Positions 8,666 to 16,661 of a stretch of 38,654 nucleotides of DNA are shown piece by piece. The DNA comes from Porphyromonadaceae bacterium H1 (lineage in GTDB: Bacteria; Bacteroidota; Bacteroidia; Bacteroidales; Paludibacteraceae), in NCBI GenBank assembly GCA_001653155.1, contig BDEJ01000063.1, forward strand, positions 1-38,654. Direction: 5' to 3'. Position 1 is the stretch's first letter; every line of letters begins with the position of its first letter. The notes beneath the pieces are model-generated. The model had not been told where the DNA came from. It made no database searches and saw only the letters and a program-made list of their open reading frames with translations. The position numbers and the translations under genes are program-made.

Positions 8666-9972
8666 AGTATTACAGTACACATAACGGACAGGAGGGTGTT
8701 GCTTTGCAGGATGCTGTTATAAAAGGCTTGGCGGCAGATAAAGGCCTCTTTATGCCGGAAAGAATCGAACAATTACCATCGGATTTTTTTGAGCATATCG
8801 AAGAGCTTTCCTTCTTCGAAATAGCCTATCGCGTGGCACAGGCCTTCTTCGGCGACGACGTGGAAGCCTCCGCCTTGGAGGGAATCGTAAGAGAAAGCTT
8901 CGATTTTGATCTGCCTCTGGTAAAAGTACAGGATAACATTTACAGCCTTGAGCTCTTCCACGGGCCTACCTTAGCCTTTAAAGATGTAGGCGCCCGCTTT
9001 ATGTCTCGCCTGCTGGCTTACTTCATAGGCAGGGAGGGTATGCAGCAAGAAGTCAATGTCTTGGTTGCTACTTCGGGAGATACAGGAAGCGCAGTGGCCA
9101 ATGGTTTCCTCGGCGTAGAAGGCATTCGGGTCTATGTCCTTTATCCTAAGGGCCTGGTTAGCCCCATTCAGGAATCTCAGTTTACGACACTGGGACAGAA
9201 TATCACAGCTCTTGAAGTAAGCGGTAATTTCGACGACTGTCAGGCTCTTGTAAAGGAGGCCTTTGCCGATGTAGAACTCAACAAACGAATGAAGCTTACA
9301 TCAGCCAACTCCATTAATGTAGCTCGCTTTCTTCCTCAGGCTTTTTACTACTTCTACGCCTATGCGCAACTGAAAAAACAATATCCTCAAGGCTGTAAAG
9401 AACTCGTGTTTTGTGTACCAAGTGGGAACTTCGGCAATCTGACGGCCGGTTTGTTTGCAAAGAGGATGGGCTTAGCTGTGAAGCGTTTTATTGCGGCCAA
9501 TAACCGCAACGATGTGTTTTTTGAATTTCTTCGTACGGGTGTTTACCGTCCCCGACCCTCGATTCCGACGATTGCCAATGCAATGGATGTGGGAGACCCG
9601 AGTAATTTTGCACGGATGTGGGACTTATACGGAAGGTCCTATGAGAATATCCGTTCCGAGATTAGTGCAACCCGTTATACGGACGAAGAGATTGCTGCGA
9701 GCTTAGCCGAATGTTTTCGTCGAACGGGCTACCTGCTCGACCCTCACGGGGCTTGTGCCTATCGGGCCTTGACGGAAGAACTGCAAAGGGGAGAGTGCGG
9801 TGTGTTTTTGGAAACCGCACATCCGGCCAAGTTTAAGGAGAGCGTGGAGGCTATCATCGACTCGTCTTTGGAACTACCCGAGAAGCTAAAAGCCTTCGTT
9901 GCAGGAAGCAAGCAAACCTACCCGATGAGCAGAAACTTTACGGATTTTCGGAATTTTCTTTTATCACAATAG
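8662..9972 (+). CDS. thrC: Threonine synthase
   Basis: 436-aa PLP enzyme that converts O-phosphohomoserine to threonine in the cytosol. The N-terminal threonine-synthase domain (MKYYSTHNGQ ... GLFMPE) is followed by the PLP lysine in FHGPTLAFKDVGAR (K107) and the substrate/PLP loop VATSGDTGSAVANGF; the second SxNSINVARFLPQ block is also present. Length and motifs fit the class I (bacterial/fungal) enzyme. It is the last reaction of the pathway whose preceding step is proposed for the ApgM-like gene upstream. Its ATG overlaps the GT2 stop codon, and xseA starts 22 bp downstream. Confidence 0.97.
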   Translation: MKYYSTHNGQEGVALQDAVIKGLAADKGLFMPERIEQLPSDFFEHIEELSFFEIAYRVAQAFFGDDVEASALEGIVRESFDFDLPLVKVQDNIYSLELFHGPTLAFKDVGARFMSRLLAYFIGREGMQQEVNVLVATSGDTGSAVANGFLGVEGIRVYVLYPKGLVSPIQESQFTTLGQNITALEVSGNFDDCQALVKEAFADVELNKRMKLTSANSINVARFLPQAFYYFYAYAQLKKQYPQGCKELVFCVPSGNFGNLTAGLFAKRMGLAVKRFIAANNRNDVFFEFLRTGVYRPRPSIPTIANAMDVGDPSNFARMWDLYGRSYENIRSEISATRYTDEEIAASLAECFRRTGYLLDPHGACAYRALTEELQRGECGVFLETAHPAKFKESVEAIIDSSLELPEKLKAFVAGSKQTYPMSRNFTDFRNFLLSQ

Positions 9973-9994
9973 CAACCAACATCTTTCATCAAAC

Positions 9995-11254
9995 ATGCCG
10001 CAATACCTCAGTCTCTCCGAATTACACGCAGACATTCGTCAAGCAATGGCCGAACGTTTCGATGCTCCGCTGTGGATTCGTGCCGAAATAAGTGAGCTGA
10101 AAGAGAACCGTAGCGGGCATTGCTATTGGGAGCTGGTGGAGAAAGACCCGCAGTCCGACAATCTATTGGCAAAAGCCCGTGCAAACTGCTGGGCTTCTAC
10201 TTACCGCATGTTAAAGCCGTATTTCGAGCAGGAAACGGGGGAGAGTCTCCGCCCCGGTCTTCTTGTGCTGATTGCCGTAAACGTTGAATTTCACGAACTC
10301 TACGGTTTCAGTCTTAGCATTTGCGATATCGACCCGGTATTTACCGTGGGAGAGCTGGCCGCACGCCGGGCACAAATCATTCAGCGCTTGGAAGAGGAGG
10401 GCGTTGCTCAGATGAACCGGCAATTGCCCTTCCCGGAATTTCCGCAGCGTGTTGCGATTATTTCTTCGGAAACAGCCGCAGGTTACGGCGATTTTTGCAA
10501 CCAACTGCACAACAACCGGTCGGGACATGTTTTTTACACAAAGCTCTTCCCGGCTCTGATGCAAGGCGAACAGGCCGAAACATCCATTATAGAGGCTCTG
10601 GATAAAGTCTATAGCCACATGGAGTGTTTCGATTTGCTTGTGATCATCCGGGGGGGAGGAGCCGTTACCGATTTGGCCTGCTTCGACTCCTACAACCTGG
10701 CTCTCAACTGTGCACAGTTTCCTTTGCCCATCGTGAGCGGTATTGGGCATCAGCGCGACGTCTCCATACTCGACCGGGTGGCGCACAGTCCCGTAAAAAC
10801 TCCCACGGCGGCTGCCGAGTTGCTCATACAAAGTTTAGAAAGAGCCGAAGAGCATATACTGGGAAGCTTCAAGGCAATTTGCCGGCATGTGTCGAATTGC
10901 TTGAGCGAAGAGCGCAACAGCCTCCTCGATCTGAAAATGCGCTTCCACATGCACTTCACCTCATCCGTCTCCCTGCAGAAACAGAGCCTTGAACATCGGA
11001 AGATGCGCCTCGTCGTGGCAGCCCGTCAATGCCTCCTCACAGAAAAGAACCGGATTGATCGCATGGAAAAAGAAATAGAGCTGCTTTCGCCTTTTAAACT
11101 TTTTGAGAGGGGATACAGCCGGACTTTTATAAACGGAGAAGTTTTGTGTTCGCTGAAACAGCTGCATCCGGGCGACCGCATCACAACATGTGTGAGTGAC
11201 GGTAGCTTTGAAAGCCGCATAACGAACTTGTCTCCCCAGCAAGAAAAGGAATAG
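9995..11254 (+). CDS. xseA: Exodeoxyribonuclease VII large subunit
   Basis: 419-aa catalytic subunit of exonuclease VII, which degrades single-stranded DNA in both directions. The N-terminal OB-fold (about residues 1-110; LSLSELHADIRQ, WIRAEISELKENRSGHCYWEL) precedes the nuclease domain with VAIISSETAAGYGDF, VIIRGGGAVTDLACFD, SGIGHQRDVSILD and THTPTAAAE-like KTPTAAAELL motifs, and a coiled-coil stalk (about 280-370). The C-terminal GYSRTFINGEVL segment is typical of the family. Length is near normal. The small subunit gene xseB, often next to xseA, is not found between it and folB. Confidence 0.95.
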   Translation: MPQYLSLSELHADIRQAMAERFDAPLWIRAEISELKENRSGHCYWELVEKDPQSDNLLAKARANCWASTYRMLKPYFEQETGESLRPGLLVLIAVNVEFHELYGFSLSICDIDPVFTVGELAARRAQIIQRLEEEGVAQMNRQLPFPEFPQRVAIISSETAAGYGDFCNQLHNNRSGHVFYTKLFPALMQGEQAETSIIEALDKVYSHMECFDLLVIIRGGGAVTDLACFDSYNLALNCAQFPLPIVSGIGHQRDVSILDRVAHSPVKTPTAAAELLIQSLERAEEHILGSFKAICRHVSNCLSEERNSLLDLKMRFHMHFTSSVSLQKQSLEHRKMRLVVAARQCLLTEKNRIDRMEKEIELLSPFKLFERGYSRTFINGEVLCSLKQLHPGDRITTCVSDGSFESRITNLSPQQEKE

Positions 11255-11276
11255 AAAAACAGAGAAGAAAAAATTT

Positions 11277-11627
11277 ATGGCACGAATAACACTCGAAGAC
11301 ATGGAGTTTTATGCCTATCACGGCTGTTTGGAACACGAAAAAAAGATCGGAGGACGTTTCCTCGTTTCGGTCTCTTTCGAGCTTGATACGGATGTTGCCG
11401 CCGAATCCGACGACTTGGCCGACACCCTCAACTATCAGGAGGTCTACGATGTGATTCGATGCGAGATGGAGCAGAATTCCCGCCTTATAGAACACTTGGC
11501 TGCACGTATCCTTCGGAGCCTGTCAGAAGGTTTTCCTCAAGTAAAAGAGCTCTCTGTCAAGCTAAGCAAGTTAAACCCTCCTTTGGGAGGCAAAACAGCC
11601 GCTGTCAGCATCGAAGTAAAAAAATAA
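11277..11627 (+). CDS. folB: Dihydroneopterin aldolase
   Basis: 116-aa cytosolic enzyme of folate biosynthesis that cleaves 7,8-dihydroneopterin to 6-hydroxymethyl-dihydropterin and glycolaldehyde. Signature blocks: FYAYHGCLEHEKKIGGRF (residues about 11-28), DTLNYQEVYDVI, IEHLAARI and VKLSKLNPPLGG, with the conserved Lys near the end (LSKLNPP). Full length. The ATG at 11277 follows xseA by 22 bp, so it is probably the last gene of the operon that starts at the ApgM-like gene. Confidence 0.95.
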   Translation: MARITLEDMEFYAYHGCLEHEKKIGGRFLVSVSFELDTDVAAESDDLADTLNYQEVYDVIRCEMEQNSRLIEHLAARILRSLSEGFPQVKELSVKLSKLNPPLGGKTAAVSIEVKK

Positions 11628-11693
11628 ACTCATCTGAAAACGCTGTTAGACAAGGCATAAGATAGATATCCATTGCTTTCGGAGCAGGAGGTA

Positions 11694-11722
11694 TTTGATT
11701 TGTGATAAAAATACTATCTTTG
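11694..11722 (+). promoter_or_regulatory. Promoter of the serine palmitoyltransferase gene
   Basis: TTTG at 11694-11697 and TATCTTTG at 11715-11722, 17 bases apart, match the Bacteroidetes -33/-7 promoter. It lies 31 bases before the ATG at 11754. Confidence 0.75.
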
Positions 11723-11753
11723 CGCGGTCATTTTTTTTACGAGAAATTAAAGT

Positions 11754-12938
11754 ATGAGTCTTTTAAGCCAATCCTTAGGGCGGTATCGTGAACCGCAGAA
11801 ATTTATGGAAATGGGAGTTTATCCTTATTTCCGCGCCATTGAGTCCGATCAGGATACCGTAGTGAAAATTAACGGCAAAGATGTTTTAATGTTCGGCTCA
11901 AACAGTTACTTAGGTTTAACAAACCACCCGAAACTGAAAGAAGCGGCTATTGATGCCATAAAAAAATACGGAACCGGTTGTGCCGGTTCGCGCTTTTTAA
12001 ACGGCACCCTTGACATCCACCTGCAACTCGAAGAAGCCCTTGCCAAGCTGGTTGGCAAAGAGGCTGCCTTGGTATATGCTACGGGATTCACCGCTAACTC
12101 CGGAACCGTGTCCTGCGTTACCGGACGTGAAGATTATCTCATTTTCGATGAGTTTAACCACGCTTCTATCATGGAAGGCAAGCGCCTTTCTTTCTCCAAG
12201 CAGCTGAAATACAAGCACAACGACATGGATGACCTGGAGCGGGTACTCAGTCGCTGCGAGCCGGATAAAGTCAAATTTATTGTTGCCGACGGGGTCTTCA
12301 GTATGGAGGGTGATGTGGTAAAATTGCCCGAAATGATTGCCCTCGCCAAGAAGTACAACGCCTCCATCATGATTGACGAGGCGCATTCCCTGGGGGTATT
12401 CGGCAAAACCGGAGCAGGCGTATGCGAACATTTCGCTGCAACGAACGATGTGGATATCATCATGGGTACTTTCAGCAAGTCACTGGGTACTATCGGAGGT
12501 TTTATCGCTGCCGACAACAACATCATCAACTACCTGAAGCATAATTCAAGGACACTCATTTTCAGCGCCTCGATCACACCGGCTTCCACCGGCTGCGTGC
12601 TGGCTGCTTTGGAAGTAATGGCTGAAGAAACTTGGCGTAAGGATGCCCTCTGGGCAAATACCGAACGAGCAAAACAGGGCTTTCTGCAGGCTGGTTTTGA
12701 AATCGGGCCTACCGCTTCGCCTATTATCCCGCTTTACGTACGCGACAACGAAAAAACTTTCAAGCTTACGCGCATCTTGATGGATGAAGGATTGTTCATC
12801 AACCCCGTCGTATCGCCCGCCGTTCGTTCGGAGGACACCTTGATACGCTACTCGCTGATGGCCACGCACACACCCAGTCAGATCGACGAATCCATCGAAA
12901 AAATTACCATTGCCGCAAAAACATTAGGAATTATCTAA
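11754..12938 (+). CDS. spt: Serine palmitoyltransferase (alpha-oxoamine synthase)
   Basis: 394-aa PLP enzyme of the alpha-oxoamine synthase family. It is predicted to condense L-serine with a long-chain acyl-CoA to 3-ketosphinganine, the first step of sphingolipid synthesis. Visible motifs: FGSNSYLGLTNHP near residue 47, GTGCAGSRFLNGT near 73, IDEAHSLGVFG (D208, H211 for PLP), and GTFSKSLGTIGGF with the PLP lysine K242. The strong similarity I recall to the Bacteroides/Porphyromonas SPT, the MGVYPYFRAIES N-terminus and the absence of bio or kbl neighbours favour SPT over KBL (glycine C-acetyltransferase) or BioF. It has its own promoter and terminator, so it is monocistronic. Bacteroidales use the product for ceramide phospholipids of the envelope. 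Confidence 0.88.
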   Translation: MSLLSQSLGRYREPQKFMEMGVYPYFRAIESDQDTVVKINGKDVLMFGSNSYLGLTNHPKLKEAAIDAIKKYGTGCAGSRFLNGTLDIHLQLEEALAKLVGKEAALVYATGFTANSGTVSCVTGREDYLIFDEFNHASIMEGKRLSFSKQLKYKHNDMDDLERVLSRCEPDKVKFIVADGVFSMEGDVVKLPEMIALAKKYNASIMIDEAHSLGVFGKTGAGVCEHFAATNDVDIIMGTFSKSLGTIGGFIAADNNIINYLKHNSRTLIFSASITPASTGCVLAALEVMAEETWRKDALWANTERAKQGFLQAGFEIGPTASPIIPLYVRDNEKTFKLTRILMDEGLFINPVVSPAVRSEDTLIRYSLMATHTPSQIDESIEKITIAAKTLGII

Positions 12939-12958
12939 TCATCAAAATATCTAAGCAC

Positions 12959-12990
12959 ACAAGAGCCGCTTTTAACAAAGCGGCTCTTGT
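12959..12990. terminator. Bidirectional terminator between spt and the HTCS gene
   Basis: A perfect 14-bp stem (ACAAGAGCCGCTTT / AAAGCGGCTCTTGT) with the loop TAAC lies 20 bp after the spt stop and 20 bp after the stop of the convergent gene. T-rich ends are short, but the placement suits both transcripts. Confidence 0.8.
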
Positions 12991-13010
12991 TGTATATCGC
13001 AAATTCGCTG

Positions 13011-15830
13011 TTAAAGCTGCCTTCTCGGAGAGGCTCCGCTGAGATATTGCGAGGGAGTTATTCCGCAGGCCTGTTTGAAAGCGCGTACGAAATTCGAATA
13101 ATCTCCGAAACCGGTCTGTGTGGCCACATCAGCGAGGCTCAGCTGCGGCTGATTGTCGAGCAATTGTTTTGCTTTGCGTATTTTGATGCTTTGGATGTAG
13201 GCAACAGGCGTGCTGCCGGTGAGCGCCATGATTTTGCGGTGAAACTGCCGGCTACTCATGCACATCTGCGTAGCTACAAGGTTAACGCTCACTTCTTGCT
13301 CGCTGTTCAATTGCAAATAAATATAGTCCACCACCCTCACTAAAAAGCGCCGGTCGATGTCGCGCTGCGGCGCTTCGTTCTTTTCTTCTTCCGCCGTCTC
13401 CAAAGCCGTCTGCGAATACTTCTGCTGCAATAATTTCCGTTGCTCCAACAGTTTCTCCACGCGAATGGACAATTCATCGCTACTGAAAGGTTTGGATAAA
13501 TAGGCATCGGCGCCGGCTTCCAGCCCTTTTACGCGGTCGGTCTCGCTTACTTTGGCCGTAACCACAATAATGGGAATATGACTTATGATCTCGTTGCTGC
13601 GCACCCTCCGGCAGAGTTCCAAACCGTCCATGAGCGGCATCATCAGGTCGGTGACAATGAGGTCGGGAACCGTCTCCTCCGCTTTCTTCAACCCCTCTTT
13701 ACCGTTAGGGGCGTAGGTTATCGCATAGCGTCCGGCAAGCTGATTGCCGATGTAACGGGCTACGTCGGGGTTATCTTCGATGATAAGCAACTGCGGAGAG
13801 TTGCCTTTACCCTCCGGCCGGCTGTCGCTGACTGCGAAGGAATCCTCGGGAAGCAGCGGCCTGTTGATGCACTCATCCGGGCTATCGGCTATTCGTGTTG
13901 AACTCTCGTGGCGAATCGGGAAGCTAAGGAAGAAAGTCGTCCCTTTGCCCGGCGCACTATCCACGCGGATGCTGCCGTCCAAGGCATCCACGAGCTGTTT
14001 TACCAGTGCCAGCCCCACGCCCGTACCGCCTTGAGTATCGGGTTTTACCTGATAAAAGGCTTCGAAGATATGCCCCAGGCTCTCCTTGTCGATACCGATG
14101 CCCGTGTCGGCAACGCATATTTGCAGTTTATCCTTCTCTTGGCCTACGCTTACCGATATGCTTCCGTTTTCCGGTGTAAATTTAAAGGCATTGGACAACA
14201 GGTTATTCATCACCTTGTTTACGTAATCGGGTACGAAATCGGTTTCCACGTCGGCTTCGGGCAGAAAACGGAGATCGACGCTCCGTTCATGGGCATAGCC
14301 CTGATAGCTTTCCACAATCATAGCCAGATAGGCCGTGATGTTGGCTCGCTGAGCTTCGGGAATATCGGGAGCCGACTTTAGTTTTGCGATGTCGAGCAAC
14401 TGGTTGATCAGAGTAAGCAGGCTGTTTCCTTGCCGTTCGATGTCGCGCCCCATGTCGCTTGCCTGACTGTTGCTGACGGGAGTTCGTTGCAGGTTACGGC
14501 TCAGTCCGAGGATGATGGTAAGCGGCGTACGGAATTCGTGGGTGATGTTGGTAAAGAAGTTTTCGCGCATGTCGCTCATTTGTTTCAGCAGGCGGTGGTT
14601 TCGGCGGCGTATGTGAATCGAATAGAGCAAAAAGGCGACGAAGGAAATCAGCAGGGCCACTATCAGCAGAGCCGCATAGAAGATGCCGAGTTTCTGGGTA
14701 CGTTCCTGTTCGCGCTGGAGGGCCAGCTCGTCGGTTTTGTATTTCACGTTGTAGCGGCTCACGGCCTGCTCCGTATCGCGCAGGTAGATGGAGTCTTTCA
14801 GTTGAGCATAGCGCAGCAGGTGTTGGGCGGCGCGGGCGGGATCGATTTCTTTCAAGGCTTCGTAAAGCCCTTTTTGCGAACGGCTTTCGTTGTACATGTC
14901 GCCTCGTTGGGCGAATATGGCGGCTGCCTCTTCGAAACAGTTCAGGGCCTCGGCCTGTGCCTGCCGCCGGTTGAGCGCCTCGCCCAGCTGGTTGTTGCAG
15001 ATGCCGAGCGACTGCCGGTTGCCTGCTTCGCGGAGGAGAGGTATGGCACGACGGAGGGTCTTTTCGGCCGCTGCATCGCGTCCGAGTGCCATCTCAGCCG
15101 CCGCCATTTGCGAAAGGCGGATGCCCGTTTTGGCGCGGTTGCCTCTTATCGAATCGAGCCGGTAGGCGCGGTGGGCATAATCGAGGGCCTGTTCGTCGCG
15201 GTTCATGGCGTGGTATATCTCCGAGGCCATGCCGTATTGTATGGCCATCCGGTTGGAGTCCCGTTCGGCGCTGCTGTATCGGAGGGCCTCAAGGATGTAC
15301 TTTTCGCCCTCTTCGAACTGCTTGCTTGTAAGGCAAATTCCGGCCAGCACGTTGAGCGAACTGCTGACACGTAATTTGTCGCCGCTCCGGCGATCCAGTT
15401 CCAAGGCTTTTTGGATGTGTTCGATGGCCGAGGCATAATCCGAGCGGCGAAAGTGGAGTACACCGATCAGCTGCTCGCAGTCGGCGCTAAGCCCCCGATG
15501 CTTGCCCCGGTAAGTGAGGGGCAAAGCCAAGGAAGCATAGTGCAGACTCGCTTCGTAGTCCTGCCGGGCGTAAAGATACTCGCCCGCCCAATACCAAACG
15601 AGCATATTCAAGCTGTCGGGATGGATGTTGCCGGCCGCCGCGATGGGTTTTTCGACGAAGGCTTCCTCTTGGAGGCGGCCGAAGACGGCAGCGGCCGCTG
15701 CCCGGCGTTTGTTCCCCGACTGCCGTTCGTAGTGCTGTACCAGTTGCTTTATTGTGAGTGCTTCCTCAGCCTGGGCTCCTTGTGTGATGAAGAAGCACAA
15801 GCCGGTAAGCAAAAGAAGTTTCCCATTCAT
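13011..15830 (-). CDS. Hybrid two-component system sensor/regulator (TPR-HK-REC-AraC)
   Basis: 939-aa one-protein signalling system. Order: signal peptide (1-21, ending QGAQA); periplasmic TPR-rich sensor (about 30-350, many A-x-x-x-Y/L-x-x-A-L helices); one TM helix (about 384-407); HisKA with NITHEFRTPL, phosphoacceptor H431; HATPase_c with NNLLSNAFKFTPENG, DTGIGI and GGTGVGLALVKQL; receiver domain with IIEDN and VTDLMMP, phosphoacceptor D728, and the Lys of LSKPF; AraC-type HTH (about 830-935, SRQFHRKI and GFGDYSNFVRAFK). The TPR sensor differs from the beta-propeller sensors of most HTCS that control polysaccharide loci, and no susC/susD pair lies in the window. The ATG at 15830 gives a clean signal peptide. 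A -7 element and direct repeats upstream suggest autoregulation. It is convergent with spt. Confidence 0.95.
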   Translation of the reverse strand: MNGKLLLLTGLCFFITQGAQAEEALTIKQLVQHYERQSGNKRRAAAAAVFGRLQEEAFVEKPIAAAGNIHPDSLNMLVWYWAGEYLYARQDYEASLHYASLALPLTYRGKHRGLSADCEQLIGVLHFRRSDYASAIEHIQKALELDRRSGDKLRVSSSLNVLAGICLTSKQFEEGEKYILEALRYSSAERDSNRMAIQYGMASEIYHAMNRDEQALDYAHRAYRLDSIRGNRAKTGIRLSQMAAAEMALGRDAAAEKTLRRAIPLLREAGNRQSLGICNNQLGEALNRRQAQAEALNCFEEAAAIFAQRGDMYNESRSQKGLYEALKEIDPARAAQHLLRYAQLKDSIYLRDTEQAVSRYNVKYKTDELALQREQERTQKLGIFYAALLIVALLISFVAFLLYSIHIRRRNHRLLKQMSDMRENFFTNITHEFRTPLTIILGLSRNLQRTPVSNSQASDMGRDIERQGNSLLTLINQLLDIAKLKSAPDIPEAQRANITAYLAMIVESYQGYAHERSVDLRFLPEADVETDFVPDYVNKVMNNLLSNAFKFTPENGSISVSVGQEKDKLQICVADTGIGIDKESLGHIFEAFYQVKPDTQGGTGVGLALVKQLVDALDGSIRVDSAPGKGTTFFLSFPIRHESSTRIADSPDECINRPLLPEDSFAVSDSRPEGKGNSPQLLIIEDNPDVARYIGNQLAGRYAITYAPNGKEGLKKAEETVPDLIVTDLMMPLMDGLELCRRVRSNEIISHIPIIVVTAKVSETDRVKGLEAGADAYLSKPFSSDELSIRVEKLLEQRKLLQQKYSQTALETAEEEKNEAPQRDIDRRFLVRVVDYIYLQLNSEQEVSVNLVATQMCMSSRQFHRKIMALTGSTPVAYIQSIKIRKAKQLLDNQPQLSLADVATQTGFGDYSNFVRAFKQACGITPSQYLSGASPRRQL

Positions 15831-15853
15831 ACACCCGATGATTTAATCGTCGG

Positions 15854-15861
15854 CAAAGTTA
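15854..15861 (-). promoter_or_regulatory. -7 element of the HTCS gene
   Basis: Read on the minus strand, TAACTTTG matches TAnnTTTG and lies 24 bases before the ATG. No exact TTG is seen at the -33 position, which would fit a promoter needing an activator. Confidence 0.6.
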
Positions 15862-15892
15862 CGACAATATTACTACAGAAAATCCTTCGTCC

Positions 15893-15949
15893 GCCCGATT
15901 TTACCCTAAAAATGTCCGATTTTGCAATAATTATGTCCGATTTTGCAAT
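15893..15949. promoter_or_regulatory. Three 21-bp-spaced direct repeats (candidate AraC-type operator)
   Basis: CCGATTTT(A/G)C occurs three times with the same base at 15897, 15918 and 15939, exactly 21 bp apart. The second and third copies share a 17-bp identical stretch (ATGTCCGATTTTGCAAT at 15912 and 15933). The array lies upstream of the minus-strand HTCS -7 element (15854-15861) and reaches the -33 region of a plus-strand promoter (15972-15979). Two helical turns is the spacing at which AraC-family proteins bind direct half-sites, and the adjacent HTCS ends in an AraC-type HTH. Binding is inferred. Confidence 0.6.
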
Positions 15950-15971
15950 GTATTTCCTCCCGCAGTCCTCT

Positions 15972-15979
15972 TATTTTTG
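15972..15979 (+). promoter_or_regulatory. -7 element facing away from the HTCS gene
   Basis: TATTTTTG fits TAnnTTTG and reads toward the small ORF at 16026. The nearest upstream TTTG (15942-15945) is inside the third direct repeat at a long 26-bp spacing. Confidence 0.5.
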
Positions 15980-16025
15980 CACAGTGTTTAGACAACGATA
16001 GCGTTTTAAGCAAAATCTCCTTCTC

Positions 16026-16241
16026 ATGTCCACGCAAGGAAGAAAGACCATAAGGAAAGACCCGACCGGGTACGACGACCTGATCGACGAGCGTCTGGAG
16101 TTGCTCGACACCATCGAGGCGCTCGTAAAGCAGGAAGTGGACAGGCGTTTGCCAACAAAGGCAAAGCCTCCCCGAGGGGGAAGCGGCAAGGCCGCCTCCT
16201 GTCTCAGGCGCTTATACCGATGGATAGAGAAGCGGATCTGA
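16026..16241 (+). CDS. Small protein of unknown function
   Basis: 71 aa, not recognised. Residues 1-42 look protein-like: basic N-terminus, then an acidic/leucine-rich helix (YDDLIDERLELLDTIEALV) likely to form a coiled coil. Residues 43-71 are Lys/Arg/Gly-rich (KAKPPRGGSGKA), and the DNA behind them is a G/C-rich near-palindrome resembling the dispersed repeat just downstream, so the C-terminus may have been replaced by repeat DNA. It has its own -7 element and lies divergently from the HTCS gene, sharing the repeat-containing promoter region; it could be a target of that regulator. It may be a real small gene or the truncated remnant of a longer one. Confidence 0.5.
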   Translation: MSTQGRKTIRKDPTGYDDLIDERLELLDTIEALVKQEVDRRLPTKAKPPRGGSGKAASCLRRLYRWIEKRI

Positions 16242-16295
16242 CAGTAGTTTATATCGTTTGTAGTAAAAGTGAATAAAAGTCTCGCGCTGCTCGTA

Positions 16296-16480
16296 CCCCT
16301 CCCCTTGAGCGAAAGGGAAGCGCCGCGCAGCGGGGAGGGGTTGGGGACGGGAATTATAAATTAGACGGAAGGTTGCAGTAAATAGTAAGAATAGGTTGTA
16401 CGCCGGCAACAATTCGTAATTCCTGATCGACTCCACCCCTCTCCGGACTCCGCCCATCCCCTTAAGCACAAGGGGATATG
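16296..16480 (-). repeat. Solo copy of the dispersed repeat family (reverse orientation)
   Basis: Read on the minus strand this matches the layout of the units before htpG: CCCCTTGTGCTTAAGGGG hairpin, GGAGTCCGGAGAGGGG block, a spacer with AATTACGAATT, then CCCCTCCCCGCTGCGCGG and a CTTTCGCTCAAGGGGAG end. The spacer is longer than in the tandem copies. It fills most of the 420-bp gap between the small ORF and the lipoprotein gene. Confidence 0.75.
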
Positions 16481-16538
16481 GGAGGGAGGGTGCGAAACCT
16501 AAGGACGCTTGTTTTACTTACTTGCTTTTACAAACAAA

Positions 16539-16559
16539 CCTCCGACTACAAATCGGAGG
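16539..16559 (+). other. Hairpin in the region upstream of the lipoprotein gene
   Basis: CCTCCGA and TCGGAGG form a perfect 7-bp stem with a 7-base loop. There is no T tract after it, so it is not a typical terminator. It may be part of a leader or a leftover of the neighbouring repeats. Confidence 0.35.
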
Positions 16560-16661
16560 AAAGAGGTAAAACCTTAAACATTATCCTAAATTTTCTAACT
16601 TAACAAGGGAGAAGCCAATAGCCCGAAAGTGGAGGCATTAATAATATTAATTATACTAACA

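Noticed and set aside
14430-15374. 314-aa plus-strand open frame
   Set aside because: Shadow of the HTCS gene on the opposite strand; composition and lack of motifs do not support a gene.
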